A DNA stretch of 64,000 nucleotides from JASHPR01 sp963808705 (GTDB lineage: Bacteria > Actinomycetota > Actinomycetes > Streptosporangiales > Streptosporangiaceae). Location of the stretch: positions 372,001 through 436,000 of the forward strand of contig CAWEHB010000016.1 in the NCBI GenBank assembly GCA_963808705.1. Reading direction: 5' to 3'. The notes under the pieces were generated by a model. That model had not been told where the DNA came from and did not search any database. It was given only the letters and a program-made list of their open reading frames with translations. Below are positions 41,401 to 48,345 of the stretch, piece by piece. Both the position numbers and the translations under genes were made by a program. Position 1 is the first letter of the stretch; each line of letters opens with the position of its first letter.

Positions 41401-42896
41401 CGCTCGTAGGCCTCCCGCCACCCGGCCAGCAGGTCCAGGTAGACCTGGTCACCCTCGGTGCCGGTGATCGCGTCGTGGTGCGCGCCGAACACCAGCTGCC
41501 GCCACGCCTTGTCCAGCTCGGCGGCCGGGTACCGCGCCCCGGCCAGCCAGGCCAGCGTGGCCAGCCGCTCGCCGTCCTCCACGGCGTTCTCGGCCGCCCG
41601 CTGGGCCTGCTTGGTGTCGATGTAGGACACGTCCTTGCCGGTGTACACCGGGTTCATGTCCCGGGTCTGCGGCGTGATCCAGATGTCGCGCTCGGCCGCG
41701 TCCTTGCGTACCGCGGCGAAGAACTCCGACGGCAGCGCGGTCACGAACCGCGGCCAGACGTACCTGGTGTTCCAGTCCCGGTGGATCCCGGCGGCCCAGC
41801 GGGACGGGATCACGTGGTCCGCGCCGACCGGCAGCAGCACGTTGCGGGTGGCCGCCACGGGGGCGAGCTGGCGGAACTGCTCGTGGGCCGCCTGCTCGGC
41901 CGCCTCCAGGCTCGCGGCGTCGTGGGTGACCCAGCCCGCGCCGTAGTGATTGGCCATGTAGCTGGTGAGCAGGCCGTTCCCGTCTGGTGACAGCCACTCG
42001 AACTCGGTCGCGAACTGCATCCGCCGGTTGTCGCCCACGGTGCGGTTCGGGCCCCACTGGTGGAACGGGCCCCGGGCCCAGGCCGACTCCGCCAGCCCGG
42101 CCGCGGCCATCAGCCCCGGGTAGGCCGGGTCGAGCCCGAAGGCGTCGAGCATCCACCCCGTGCTCGGGTCGGCCCCGAGCACCTCGCGCTGGAAGGCCAG
42201 GCCGTAGACCGCGTTGCGGATCGTGGACTCGGCGCTGGTCAGGTTGGTGTTCGGCTCGTTGTAGGTGCCGCCGACGATCTCGATCCGGCCGGCCCGGATG
42301 AACGCGAGCAGGTCCGCCCGGTCCTCCGGGTGGGCGTCGAAATGCGGCTTGAGATAGTCGATCTCGGCCAGCACGAACTTGTAGTCCGGGTCGCGCCTGG
42401 CCTCGTCGAGGTGCAGCCGGACCAGCTCGAACGCGGTCCTGGAGTCCGGCAGCGTGCCGTCGGCCTCGGGCAGGAAGATGCGGGACTGGGTGAACTGGGC
42501 CTGGGTGCTCCACCAGACCGGGTCGTAGTGGAAGTGGCTCACCATCCACATCGTCCAGCCCGGCTCGGCCGCGGTGATCGTGGCCGCCCGCTCCGCCCGC
42601 AGCCCCGCCGCCTGGCTCTCGGCGATGACGGTGACCGGCAGCGGGCGGCCCGGGACGTGCGGGGCGGCCACCTCCACGCCGACCTCGGCCTCCCGCTGCC
42701 GGCCCGGCCCGGGCCCGGTGACGACCGCGGGCTCCGGGGTGGTCACGGCGGGCCCCTCCACCCGCACGGCGACCGGGCCGGCCTGGCCGCTGACGGCGTC
42801 CGCTCCGTCGCCGGCCACCGTCACGCGCACGATCGCCAGCGGCCGGGCCGCGGTGCCGCCGAACAGGTCCGTCGAGGTCACGTCGGTGATCCGCAT
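38490..42896 (-). CDS. Giant GH38 alpha-mannosidase-like glycoside hydrolase with C-terminal beta domains
   Basis: This protein has 1468 residues with the start at 42896; an upstream in-frame start exists at 43019 but runs through GC-rich repeats. A beta-rich N-terminal region (1-105) precedes the GH38 barrel: SHFHYDPVWWST with His121, His123 and Asp125 for zinc, and WMLDAFGLDP with the likely nucleophile Asp251. The GH38 middle and C-terminal beta domains follow. The last about 130 residues (LRPGGHGEIAVRLRNATASQV, PGQHWWALVKVMYFGRVR) look like a NEW3-type beta-sandwich. No signal peptide is visible, so it acts in the cytoplasm or leaves by another route. It is longer than usual bacterial members (about 1000). 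Confidence 0.85.
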   Translation of the reverse strand: MRITDVTSTDLFGGTAARPLAIVRVTVAGDGADAVSGQAGPVAVRVEGPAVTTPEPAVVTGPGPGRQREAEVGVEVAAPHVPGRPLPVTVIAESQAAGLRAERAATITAAEPGWTMWMVSHFHYDPVWWSTQAQFTQSRIFLPEADGTLPDSRTAFELVRLHLDEARRDPDYKFVLAEIDYLKPHFDAHPEDRADLLAFIRAGRIEIVGGTYNEPNTNLTSAESTIRNAVYGLAFQREVLGADPSTGWMLDAFGLDPAYPGLMAAAGLAESAWARGPFHQWGPNRTVGDNRRMQFATEFEWLSPDGNGLLTSYMANHYGAGWVTHDAASLEAAEQAAHEQFRQLAPVAATRNVLLPVGADHVIPSRWAAGIHRDWNTRYVWPRFVTALPSEFFAAVRKDAAERDIWITPQTRDMNPVYTGKDVSYIDTKQAQRAAENAVEDGERLATLAWLAGARYPAAELDKAWRQLVFGAHHDAITGTEGDQVYLDLLAGWREAYERGDAARRAAMSHLAARTATGGGPGAGLAARAVVVFNTLSRPRSGLARITLDFAEPGPGWAALQDAGGDAVPCLAEGVTRHRDGTLAGLTLTFRAAGVPALGYRTYFAIPAEGPERDGGWRPAGGTVIENAAFLVEADPARGGTLSRVLDKRSGTELLAGPGNELVLQEEYDHHPRWNEGPWLLCPKGPGRGSAGRPARVRAERCPVGARLVAELELGDLRVTQETLLWDGADRVEFRTHVDGSIGQDRLLRVRFGARVPGGLPVYQTALTAVGRPFGSADTDVAEHEFTLDNPAHEWFGIGSTARVALASPAGARRMQAIGVAEVIMPAAGDIGGREPVRDLMVALARAGVTATCSRADGPRYGSIDVDSNLPDVRIALGGPAENPFTAEVLAAAGLTTGGLTTGGPAPLWVPATLTRQEAFAPGADLRGPRDLPVLIVTGGDLAAAIAAVTADLADAVIEADEAAGTGAGGAAGPDELVGHSVALLNRGTPGSLVTPDGTLNISLMRSCSTWPCGVWIDGDKRTTPDGSSFAWQHWSHTFEYALAAGPGDWRSAGFPLAGQDYNRELLACETGRHDGPLPATASLAAAEPATAAVSALKPRGNPLSPAAQPRPEDGVTVRLRDVSGHAGPSAARVRLFTGLAAARRGSLLEEADGPPLRLDSGAAVADLPAAGTVTMVLIPDPGAAPAAPSGPVPPGTVPPEPAQPVFTRYWLHGKGPAPAGNLPVAVHLHPGRAALAAAESPDAPPAAAELRLTVACGPAPARGTVHLDPGDGLVLEPSGPLRYDLGPQGHAAWDLTARARPGARPGRRFVAARIAGDDGQAFEDAVLVSIGEPGPPALDLPLDELFPLYLADQQRAAAELDLVLLSPRLELRPGGHGEIAVRLRNATASQVRGEAQLVSPFGSWAQTRPWTQGFTAEPGRSVTLGFTVTARATARPGQHWWALVKVMYFGRVRHTEPAAVTITDAAH

Positions 42897-42932
42897 GCCG
42901 TCATCGTCGCATGAACCCGCGCTCCCGCCGAC

Positions 42933-43009
42933 CCCGCGAGCCCCGCCCCGGCCGGCCCCCGCGAATCCGCGCCCCGGCCGGCGGCCCCGCGAGCCCGCGT
43001 TCCGGCCGG
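42933..43009. repeat. Three imperfect 24-base tandem repeats between divergent genes
   Basis: Units at 42933-42955, 42958-42981 and 42986-43009 share CCCGCGAG and CCGGCCGG ends. They fill the space between the mannosidase start and the ArsR promoter. They may be multiple protein-binding sites or simple slippage repeats. Confidence 0.55.
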
Positions 43010-43019
43010 CCGACCTCAC

Positions 43020-43057
43020 TTGTCAAAAGAATTGTTTCGAGCGTATCGTTTCGAAAC
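43020..43057 (+). promoter_or_regulatory. Promoter and autoregulatory operator of the ArsR-MFS operon
   Basis: TTGTCA (43020-43025), 18 bases and TATCGT (43044-43049) form a good promoter. The ATG at 43058 is 8 bases after the -10, so the mRNA is leaderless. The perfect palindrome GTTTCGAAAC (43048-43057) covers the -10 end and the start point. GTTTCGA occurs once more at 43034-43040, 14 bases upstream. This is the expected place for binding of the repressor encoded just downstream. Confidence 0.6.
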
Positions 43058-43660
43058 ATGTCTTCCGAAATGGACCGCCCGCATCTCGAGGTACGCGATC
43101 CGAAGATGATGCGGGCGCTGGCGCACCCGCTCCGGGTAGCGCTGATCGAGGCCATCGGCCAGGCCGACTCCGGGACGCTGACCGCCACCGAGGCCAGCGA
43201 CCTGCTCGGCGAGTCGCCCGCCAACTGCGCCTTCCACCTGCGCACCCTGGCCAAGTACGGGTTCGTCGAGGAGGCGGGCGGCGGCCGCGGCCGGCAGCGG
43301 CCGTGGCGGCTGTGCTTCCGCGGCCTCGAACTGGCGCCGCCGTGGCAGGACCAGGAGACCCGGCTCGCCGCGGGGGCGGCCGCGTCGATCTGGATCGACC
43401 GCTGGATGGCGCGGGCGGGCGAGCGGCTGATGCGCGTGCTCGGCTACCCCGCCGAGTGGCAGGAGGCGGCGATCGCCTCCGAGAGCCACCTGTACCTGAC
43501 CGCGCGGGAGGCCAAGGACCTGGGCGAGGGCATGCGCCAACTTCTCGAGCCCTACGGGGCCCGGTGGCACGACGCCGCGCTGCGGCCGCCCGGCAGCCTG
43601 CCCTACGAGGTGCTGGTCTTCGGCTACCCGCTTGCCGATCCTCCCGAGGAAGAAGGCTGA
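43058..43660 (+). CDS. ArsR-type winged-helix repressor
   Basis: The regulator has 200 residues. The N-terminal winged helix (RDPKMMRALAHPLRVALIEAI, then TATEASDLLGESPANCAFHLRTLAKYGFVEE) matches the ArsR/HTH_20 group, and no metal-binding Cys motif is visible. The C-terminal about 110 residues are helical and may bind a small molecule. The ATG directly follows a palindromic operator. The MFS exporter starts one base after its stop, so it most likely represses this operon and responds to a compound exported by the pump. Confidence 0.88.
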   Translation: MSSEMDRPHLEVRDPKMMRALAHPLRVALIEAIGQADSGTLTATEASDLLGESPANCAFHLRTLAKYGFVEEAGGGRGRQRPWRLCFRGLELAPPWQDQETRLAAGAAASIWIDRWMARAGERLMRVLGYPAEWQEAAIASESHLYLTAREAKDLGEGMRQLLEPYGARWHDAALRPPGSLPYEVLVFGYPLADPPEEEG

Positions 43661-43661
43661 C

Positions 43662-44921
43662 ATGCGACGGCTGCTCGCCCACCGCGACGCCAGGATCTAC
43701 ATCGGCGGCCAGAGCCTGTCCGTGATCGGCGACAGCGCCCTGTGGCTGGCCATGGGGATCTGGGTCAAGATCCTCACCGGCAGCAACAGCGCGGCCGGGC
43801 TGACCTTCTTCGCGTTCACCTGCGGGTTCCTGGCCGCGCCGGTGTCCGGGGTGATGGTCGACCGGCTGCGGCGCCGGCCGCTGCTGGTCGCGGCCAACCT
43901 GGGCAGCGCGGCGATGGTGTGCGCGCTGCTGCTGGTCCACGGCCGCGGCCAGGTCTGGCTCATCTACCTCGTCATGTTCGGCTACGGCGCGGCCGACAGC
44001 CTGATCACGTCGGCCCAGACGGCGCTGCTTCCCCTGCTGGTCCCCGGTGACCTGCTCGGTGACGCCAACTCCGCGCTGCAGGTGGCGTCGCAGGGCCTGC
44101 GGCTGATCACCCCGCTGCTCGGCGCCGGCCTGCTGGCCTGGGTCGGGGCGCAGCCGGTCATCCTGCTCGACGCGGGCACGTTCGTGGTCGCCGCGGGCAC
44201 CGTGCTCGCGCTCCGGCTGCGCGAGCCGCGGCCGCGCCCGGGGGCGGCCGCCGCGGGCCCGCGGGGCGGGGGGGCCGAGTTCAGCGCCGGGATCCGGTAC
44301 ATCATGCGCACGCCCGCGCTGCGGCGGGTGATGATCGCGGGCCTGATCGCGGTGACCGCGTTCGGCTTGTTCGAGACGGTGCCGTTCGCGGTCGTGGCCC
44401 AGGGCCTGCACCGCAGCCCGCCGTTCCTGGGCGTGCTGACCAGCCTGCAGGGGGCGGGCGCGCTGGCCGGCGGCGTGCTGGCCGCGCCGGTGATGCGCCG
44501 CGCCGGCGAGCGGGCGCTGATCGCGGCCGGCCTCGCGGCCTGCGCCGTGGCCGCGCTGCTGCTGATCACCGCCTCGCTGCCGCTGGTGCTGGCCGCGAGC
44601 GCCGGGCTCGGCCTGTGCATCGTCTGGATCAACGTGGGCGCGGTCACGCTGATCCAGCGCCGCACCCCGGGTGACCTGCTGGGCCGCGTCGACGCGGCCC
44701 TCGGGTTCGCGCTCATCGTGCCGCAGGCGGCATCGATCGCGGTCGGCGCCGCGCTGATCGCGGTCGTGAGCTACCGCGCCTTGCTGCTGGCCATGGCCGC
44801 CGTGATCGCGTTCTCCGCCGCCTATCTGGCCAGCCGGCGCGAGCAAGGGTTCGGGCAAACGGTTGCGAGCCCGTCGCCGCAGGCAGATAGCATGCCGAGG
44901 GAACGAGCGGGCACATTATAG
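43662..44921 (+). CDS. MFS transporter (drug-efflux type)
   Basis: This 419-residue protein has 12 predicted membrane helices. The N-terminal half starts RDARIYIGGQSLSVIGDSALWLAMGIWV. The loop motif VDRLRRRPLLVAANLG corresponds to the MFS motif A region between helices 2 and 3. The middle loop is Pro/Ala-rich. It resembles the enterobactin exporter-like MFS_3 group. It is probably an exporter of an antibiotic or metabolite controlled by the ArsR protein encoded upstream. GAGGAAG lies inside the end of the arsR gene. A LacI-like operator lies inside the 3' end. Confidence 0.88.
   Translation: MRRLLAHRDARIYIGGQSLSVIGDSALWLAMGIWVKILTGSNSAAGLTFFAFTCGFLAAPVSGVMVDRLRRRPLLVAANLGSAAMVCALLLVHGRGQVWLIYLVMFGYGAADSLITSAQTALLPLLVPGDLLGDANSALQVASQGLRLITPLLGAGLLAWVGAQPVILLDAGTFVVAAGTVLALRLREPRPRPGAAAAGPRGGGAEFSAGIRYIMRTPALRRVMIAGLIAVTAFGLFETVPFAVVAQGLHRSPPFLGVLTSLQGAGALAGGVLAAPVMRRAGERALIAAGLAACAVAALLLITASLPLVLAASAGLGLCIVWINVGAVTLIQRRTPGDLLGRVDAALGFALIVPQAASIAVGAALIAVVSYRALLLAMAAVIAFSAAYLASRREQGFGQTVASPSPQADSMPRERAGTL
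44855..44866. promoter_or_regulatory. LacI-type operator-like site GCAAACGGTTGC
   Basis: This 12-base partial palindrome with a central CG, as in many LacI-family operators, lies 90 bases upstream of the lacI-type gene. A matching sequence (GCAAACGATTGT) lies at 47173-47184 in front of the beta-hydroxyacid dehydrogenase gene. It may be the binding site of the LacI protein. Confidence 0.4.
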
Positions 44922-44955
44922 GACTGGACCCGCGCAGAGCGGAGCGTGACTGCCG

Positions 44956-45987
44956 ATGCCTGACCCCCCGGTGACGCTGAGGGACGTGGCGGCCCGGGCC
45001 GGGGTGCACCCGGCGACAGCCTCCCGCGCGCTGAACCCCGAGACCCGGATCCTGGTCAGCGAGGAGACCGCGCAGCGAGTGCTCGACGCCGCGGAGGCGC
45101 TCGGCTACAGCCCGAACCCGGTGGCCAGGAGCCTGCGGACCAGGCGCTCGCACACGGTCGGCGTGCTGATCCCCGACCTGAACAACCCGCTGTTCCCGCC
45201 GATCGTCCGCGGCCTGGAGGACCGGCTCGCCGCCAACGGCTACGTGGCGCTGATCGGCAACACCGACTCCGACGACCAGCGCGAGCGCATGGTCTTCGAC
45301 CAGATGCGGGCCCGGCACGTGGACGGGCTGGTGCTGGCCACCGCGCGGCTCCGCCATCCGCTGCTGGCCGAGGCCGCCCGCGCCGACCTGCCGGTCGTGC
45401 TGATCAACCGCCTGGCGCAGGATTACAGCTTCCCCTCGGTCTCGGTGGACAACGAGCGCGGCGTGCGGATGGCCGTCGGCCACCTGGCCGCGCTCGGGCA
45501 CCGCCGCATCGCCCACATCGCGGGCCCGCAGGAGATGTCCACCGGGCTCAGCCGGTACCGGGGGTTCGTCACCGCCATGGAGTCCAGCGGCCTGCCGGTC
45601 GACGGCGACCTGGTCGTGTTCGCCAAGTCGTTCACGGTCGAGGAGGGAGTGCGGTGCAGCCGCCTGCTGCTCGACCGGGGGGCCGGGTGCACGGCCATCG
45701 CCGCCGGCAACGACATGCTCGCCGTGGGCTGCTACGCGGCGCTGGACGAGGCCGGGCTGAGCTGCCCGGAGGACATCTCCGTGGTGGGCTTCAACGACAT
45801 GCCGTTCATCGACCGGCTCCGGCCGCCGCTGACCACGATCCGGTTCCCGCACTACCAGGTCGGCACCGAGGCGGCGCAACTGCTGCTGGAGCGGATCGCC
45901 GAGCACGCCGGCCCGGTGAAGATCCTCTACCTCGCCCCGGAGCTGGTCATCCGCGGCTCCACGGCACGGGCCCGGCTCAACGGCTGA
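44956..45987 (+). CDS. LacI-family transcriptional repressor
   Basis: This 343-residue regulator has the helix-turn-helix VTLRDVAARAGVHPATASRALN and the hinge helix NPVARSLRTRRSHTVGVLIPDLNNP, followed by a periplasmic-binding-protein-like sensor domain of about 280 residues (DGLVLATARL, GLSCPEDISVVGFNDMPF). The effector is probably a sugar or carboxylic acid. Related operator-like sites at 44855 and 47173 suggest that it controls itself and the divergent hydrolase/dehydrogenase promoters. The gene overlaps the convergent hydrolase gene by 11 bases. Confidence 0.92.
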   Translation: MPDPPVTLRDVAARAGVHPATASRALNPETRILVSEETAQRVLDAAEALGYSPNPVARSLRTRRSHTVGVLIPDLNNPLFPPIVRGLEDRLAANGYVALIGNTDSDDQRERMVFDQMRARHVDGLVLATARLRHPLLAEAARADLPVVLINRLAQDYSFPSVSVDNERGVRMAVGHLAALGHRRIAHIAGPQEMSTGLSRYRGFVTAMESSGLPVDGDLVVFAKSFTVEEGVRCSRLLLDRGAGCTAIAAGNDMLAVGCYAALDEAGLSCPEDISVVGFNDMPFIDRLRPPLTTIRFPHYQVGTEAAQLLLERIAEHAGPVKILYLAPELVIRGSTARARLNG

Positions 45988-47038
45988 GCTGGCGGGCCAT
46001 CCAGTCGGCGCTGTAGGGCCGGTGCCGGTAGCACACGTTGGCGCACCCGTGGCCGCCCTGGTCGAGCAGCAGCAGCTCGGCCGGGCCTCCCGTCTCCTCG
46101 GCCAGCCGCTGGGCCTGCGGCCAGGGCACGATCCGGTCCTGGCGGCCGGCCACGATCAGCAGCGGTGCGGTGAGCCGGCCGGCCCGGCCGGCCAGGGTCA
46201 GCTCGCCCGCGCGGAGCCGGGCCTGGCCGGCGGTCGCCGACTTCGAGCGGACCCGGAACGCCTCGCGGGTCAGCTCGGGCAGCTGGTCCCACCCCTGGCC
46301 GAAGCTGAACGGCCCGGACAGCGCGATGCAGGCGCGCGCCCGGCCGTCGCCGCTGGCCAGCCGGGGCGCGTAGTAGCCGCCCAGGCTGACCCCCCACAGC
46401 CCGATCCGGTCCGGGTCGAGACCGGGCAGCGCGGCCACGGCGTCCAGGATGGCCGCGCCCGGCACCTCCCAGTCCGGCCGGATGGCCAGGTCGTACTCGG
46501 CCTCGCCCTGTCCCGGGCCGTCGACCGAGAACGTGGCCAGGCCGCGGTCCAGGAACAGCCGCTCGGTGGCGCGGAACTCCTCCTTGGCCGAGTCCAGGCC
46601 GGGGATCAGCACCACCACCGGGTGCGGGCCGGGCCCGGCGGGACGGCGCAGGATCCCCGCCAGCACCGAGCCGTCGAACGGGATCTCGACCCGCTCGCCC
46701 GGCGGGCGCAGGTGCGGCAGCGCGTCGTTCAGGCAGCGCACCGCCGCGCCGTGAGCCTGGCGCAGCTGGGCGAGGTCCTGGACGAACAGGAACTTCGCGA
46801 AGTGGTAGTAGACGGCCGCCTGCGCGAGATGGCCGCCGGCCGAGGCCAGGCGCCCGTCCCCGAGCGCCCGCCGGCCGAGGTCCTCGTGCTCCGCGGCGGC
46901 GGCGCACCACGCGGCGCACCACCCGTCCCAGCTGGCGATCCCGGCGGTCACCCGGGTAAAGTCCGCCGGGTCCACGCCGTTGGCGACGAACCGGGCGGCC
47001 CAGTGCTCGATGGCCATCGCGACGCGCCGGTCGGTCAT
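45977..47038 (-). CDS. Alpha/beta hydrolase, similar in plan to 2,6-dihydroxypseudooxynicotine hydrolase
   Basis: The protein has 353 residues. The helical N-terminal region (RFVANGVDPADFTRVTAGIASWDGWCAAW, then FAKFLFVQD) and the position of the hydrolase core match the C-C or ester hydrolase group that includes the nicotine-pathway enzyme of Paenarthrobacter and FrsA-like proteins. The catalytic triad is Ser218 (WGVSLGGYY), Asp in GRQDRIVP and His in QGGHGCANV. GGAAGGA precedes ATG 47038. The real substrate is unknown. It is divergent from the beta-hydroxyacid dehydrogenase gene, sharing a promoter region with a LacI-like site. Confidence 0.82.
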   Translation of the reverse strand: MTDRRVAMAIEHWAARFVANGVDPADFTRVTAGIASWDGWCAAWCAAAAEHEDLGRRALGDGRLASAGGHLAQAAVYYHFAKFLFVQDLAQLRQAHGAAVRCLNDALPHLRPPGERVEIPFDGSVLAGILRRPAGPGPHPVVVLIPGLDSAKEEFRATERLFLDRGLATFSVDGPGQGEAEYDLAIRPDWEVPGAAILDAVAALPGLDPDRIGLWGVSLGGYYAPRLASGDGRARACIALSGPFSFGQGWDQLPELTREAFRVRSKSATAGQARLRAGELTLAGRAGRLTAPLLIVAGRQDRIVPWPQAQRLAEETGGPAELLLLDQGGHGCANVCYRHRPYSADWMARQLSR

Positions 47039-47125
47039 GCGGTTATCCTTCCGTTCGCCCCGCCCCGGCCGGGCGGAAGCCGCCGTCACCCGGCGGCCGC
47101 GCAGATAACAGCTTGGTCATCAGCC

Positions 47126-47154
47126 GTTGACAAGCGTTGACAAGCGGTTGACTG
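47126..47154. repeat. Two and a half tandem 10-base repeats GTTGACAAGC in a divergent promoter region
   Basis: Units at 47126-47135 and 47136-47145 are identical, and a third (47147-47154) is partial. Each contains TTGACA, a -35-like sequence, at one-helical-turn spacing. They may be regulator sites or stacked -35 boxes for the dehydrogenase gene. Confidence 0.5.
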
Positions 47155-47172
47155 GTGGTGAACGCTCGACGT

Positions 47173-47184
47173 GCAAACGATTGT
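47173..47184. promoter_or_regulatory. LacI-type operator-like site GCAAACGATTGT
   Basis: It matches the site at 44855 in 10 of 12 positions and lies 24 bases before the dehydrogenase ATG, between the two divergent genes next to lacI. Confidence 0.4.
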
Positions 47185-47207
47185 AACGAAGGCCAGGCGG
47201 TGATGAC

Positions 47208-48218
47208 ATGGCTGACCAGCACGGTGACCATCGGCTCGGCTGGCTGGGAACCGGGCGCATGGGCGCGGAGCTAGCCCGCCGGCTGCTCGCCGCCGGCTGC
47301 GACGTCTCGGTCTATAACCGGACGCGGGCCAAGGCGCTGCCGCTCACCGAGATGGGGGCCAAGGTCGTCGACTCGGCCGCCGACCTGTCGGCCTGCGACA
47401 TCGTCTTCGCCACGGTCGGCACGTCCGAGGACCTCATCGACGCGGTGCTCGGGCCCGGCGGGCTGATGTCGGACACCGCGATGCCGTCCATCCTCGTCGA
47501 CTGCTCCACCATCTCGGCCGACGCGTCCGCGCGGATCCGGGAGCAGGTCGCCGCCCGGGGCACCACGCTGCTCGCCGCGCCGGTGATGGGCAACCCCCGG
47601 GTGGCCCGGGCGGGCCGGCTGACCCTGGCCGTCTCCGGGCCGCGCGCGGCGTTCGATGCCGCCGAGCCGTACCTGAGCCTGCTCGGCGCGGGCGCCACGT
47701 ATGTGGGCGAGGATGAGCTAGCCCGCGTCGTGAAGCTCTGCCACAATCTGTTCCTGGGCACCGTAGCCCAGTCGATGGCGGAGATCACCATTCTGGCCGA
47801 GAAGAGCGGGGTCAGCAGGCAGGCGTTCCTGGCCTGCATCAACGCCAGCGTGATGGGCTCGCTGTTCACCCGGTACAAGACCCCGGCGCTGGTCAGCCTG
47901 GACTTCACGCCCACGTTCACCGCCACGCTGCTGCGCAAGGACTTCGACCTGGGGCTGGCCGCGGCGCGCGAGCGCGAGGTCCCGATGCCGGTGGCCTCGC
48001 TGGTACACCAGATCGTGCAGGGCCTGGTTGGCCGGGGGTACGGCGAGCAGGACTTCGCGGCGCTGATCCAGCTCGAGGCCGAGTCGGCCGGGCTGCACCT
48101 GGTCGGCGAGGACGCCGAGGTCTCCGACGGCCTGGAGCCGCCGGACGGCGGGGGAAGCGTGCCCGCCGGGGGAAGGAGCGCAAGGGGAGGTAACACCGGG
48201 GGAGACGAAGCACGGTGA
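47208..48218 (+). CDS. Beta-hydroxyacid dehydrogenase (3-hydroxyisobutyrate dehydrogenase-like)
   Basis: This 336-residue NAD(P)-dependent enzyme has the Rossmann motif LGWLGTGRMGAELARRLLAAG, the cofactor-type segment VYNRTRAKA (favours NADP), the substrate loop VDCSTISAD and the catalytic Lys176 in VVKLCHNLFLG. It oxidises a short beta-hydroxy acid or reduces the matching semialdehyde. The last 45 residues are Gly-rich and disordered. It starts 24 bases after a LacI-like site and is followed, after a 20-bp palindrome, by the ABC importer genes. Confidence 0.88.
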   Translation: MADQHGDHRLGWLGTGRMGAELARRLLAAGCDVSVYNRTRAKALPLTEMGAKVVDSAADLSACDIVFATVGTSEDLIDAVLGPGGLMSDTAMPSILVDCSTISADASARIREQVAARGTTLLAAPVMGNPRVARAGRLTLAVSGPRAAFDAAEPYLSLLGAGATYVGEDELARVVKLCHNLFLGTVAQSMAEITILAEKSGVSRQAFLACINASVMGSLFTRYKTPALVSLDFTPTFTATLLRKDFDLGLAAAREREVPMPVASLVHQIVQGLVGRGYGEQDFAALIQLEAESAGLHLVGEDAEVSDGLEPPDGGGSVPAGGRSARGGNTGGDEAR

Positions 48219-48274
48219 GCCGTTGGCCTCACCATCTGCGGCCCGCCGCCAGCCGGCCGCTCCTGCCACCCCGG

Positions 48275-48294
48275 CCGGGGCCGCGCGGCCCCGG
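48275..48294. terminator. Perfect 20-bp palindrome between the dehydrogenase and ABC-importer genes
   Basis: CCGGGGCCGC pairs with its exact complement without a loop. It could act as a transcription terminator or attenuator between the two units, although no T-tract follows. Confidence 0.35.
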
Positions 48295-48318
48295 ACCGGA
48301 CCCTAACTAGACACGATC

Positions 48319-48345
48319 ATGAATCGGAAGGAGGACCGGGGATGA
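48319..48345 (+). CDS. Possible 8-codon leader ORF MNRKEDRG in front of the binding-protein gene
   Basis: ATG 48319 opens 8 codons whose TGA overlaps the ATG of the substrate-binding protein (ATGA, 48342-48345). It contains the AAGGAGG ribosome binding site. The -10-like sequences upstream (TAACTA, TAGACA) are poor, so this is the weakest of the series. Confidence 0.28.
   Translation: MNRKEDRG

Noticed and set aside
38493..41990. 1165-codon plus-strand frame opposite the mannosidase gene
   Set aside because: Shadow frame; the minus-strand product carries clear GH38 motifs.
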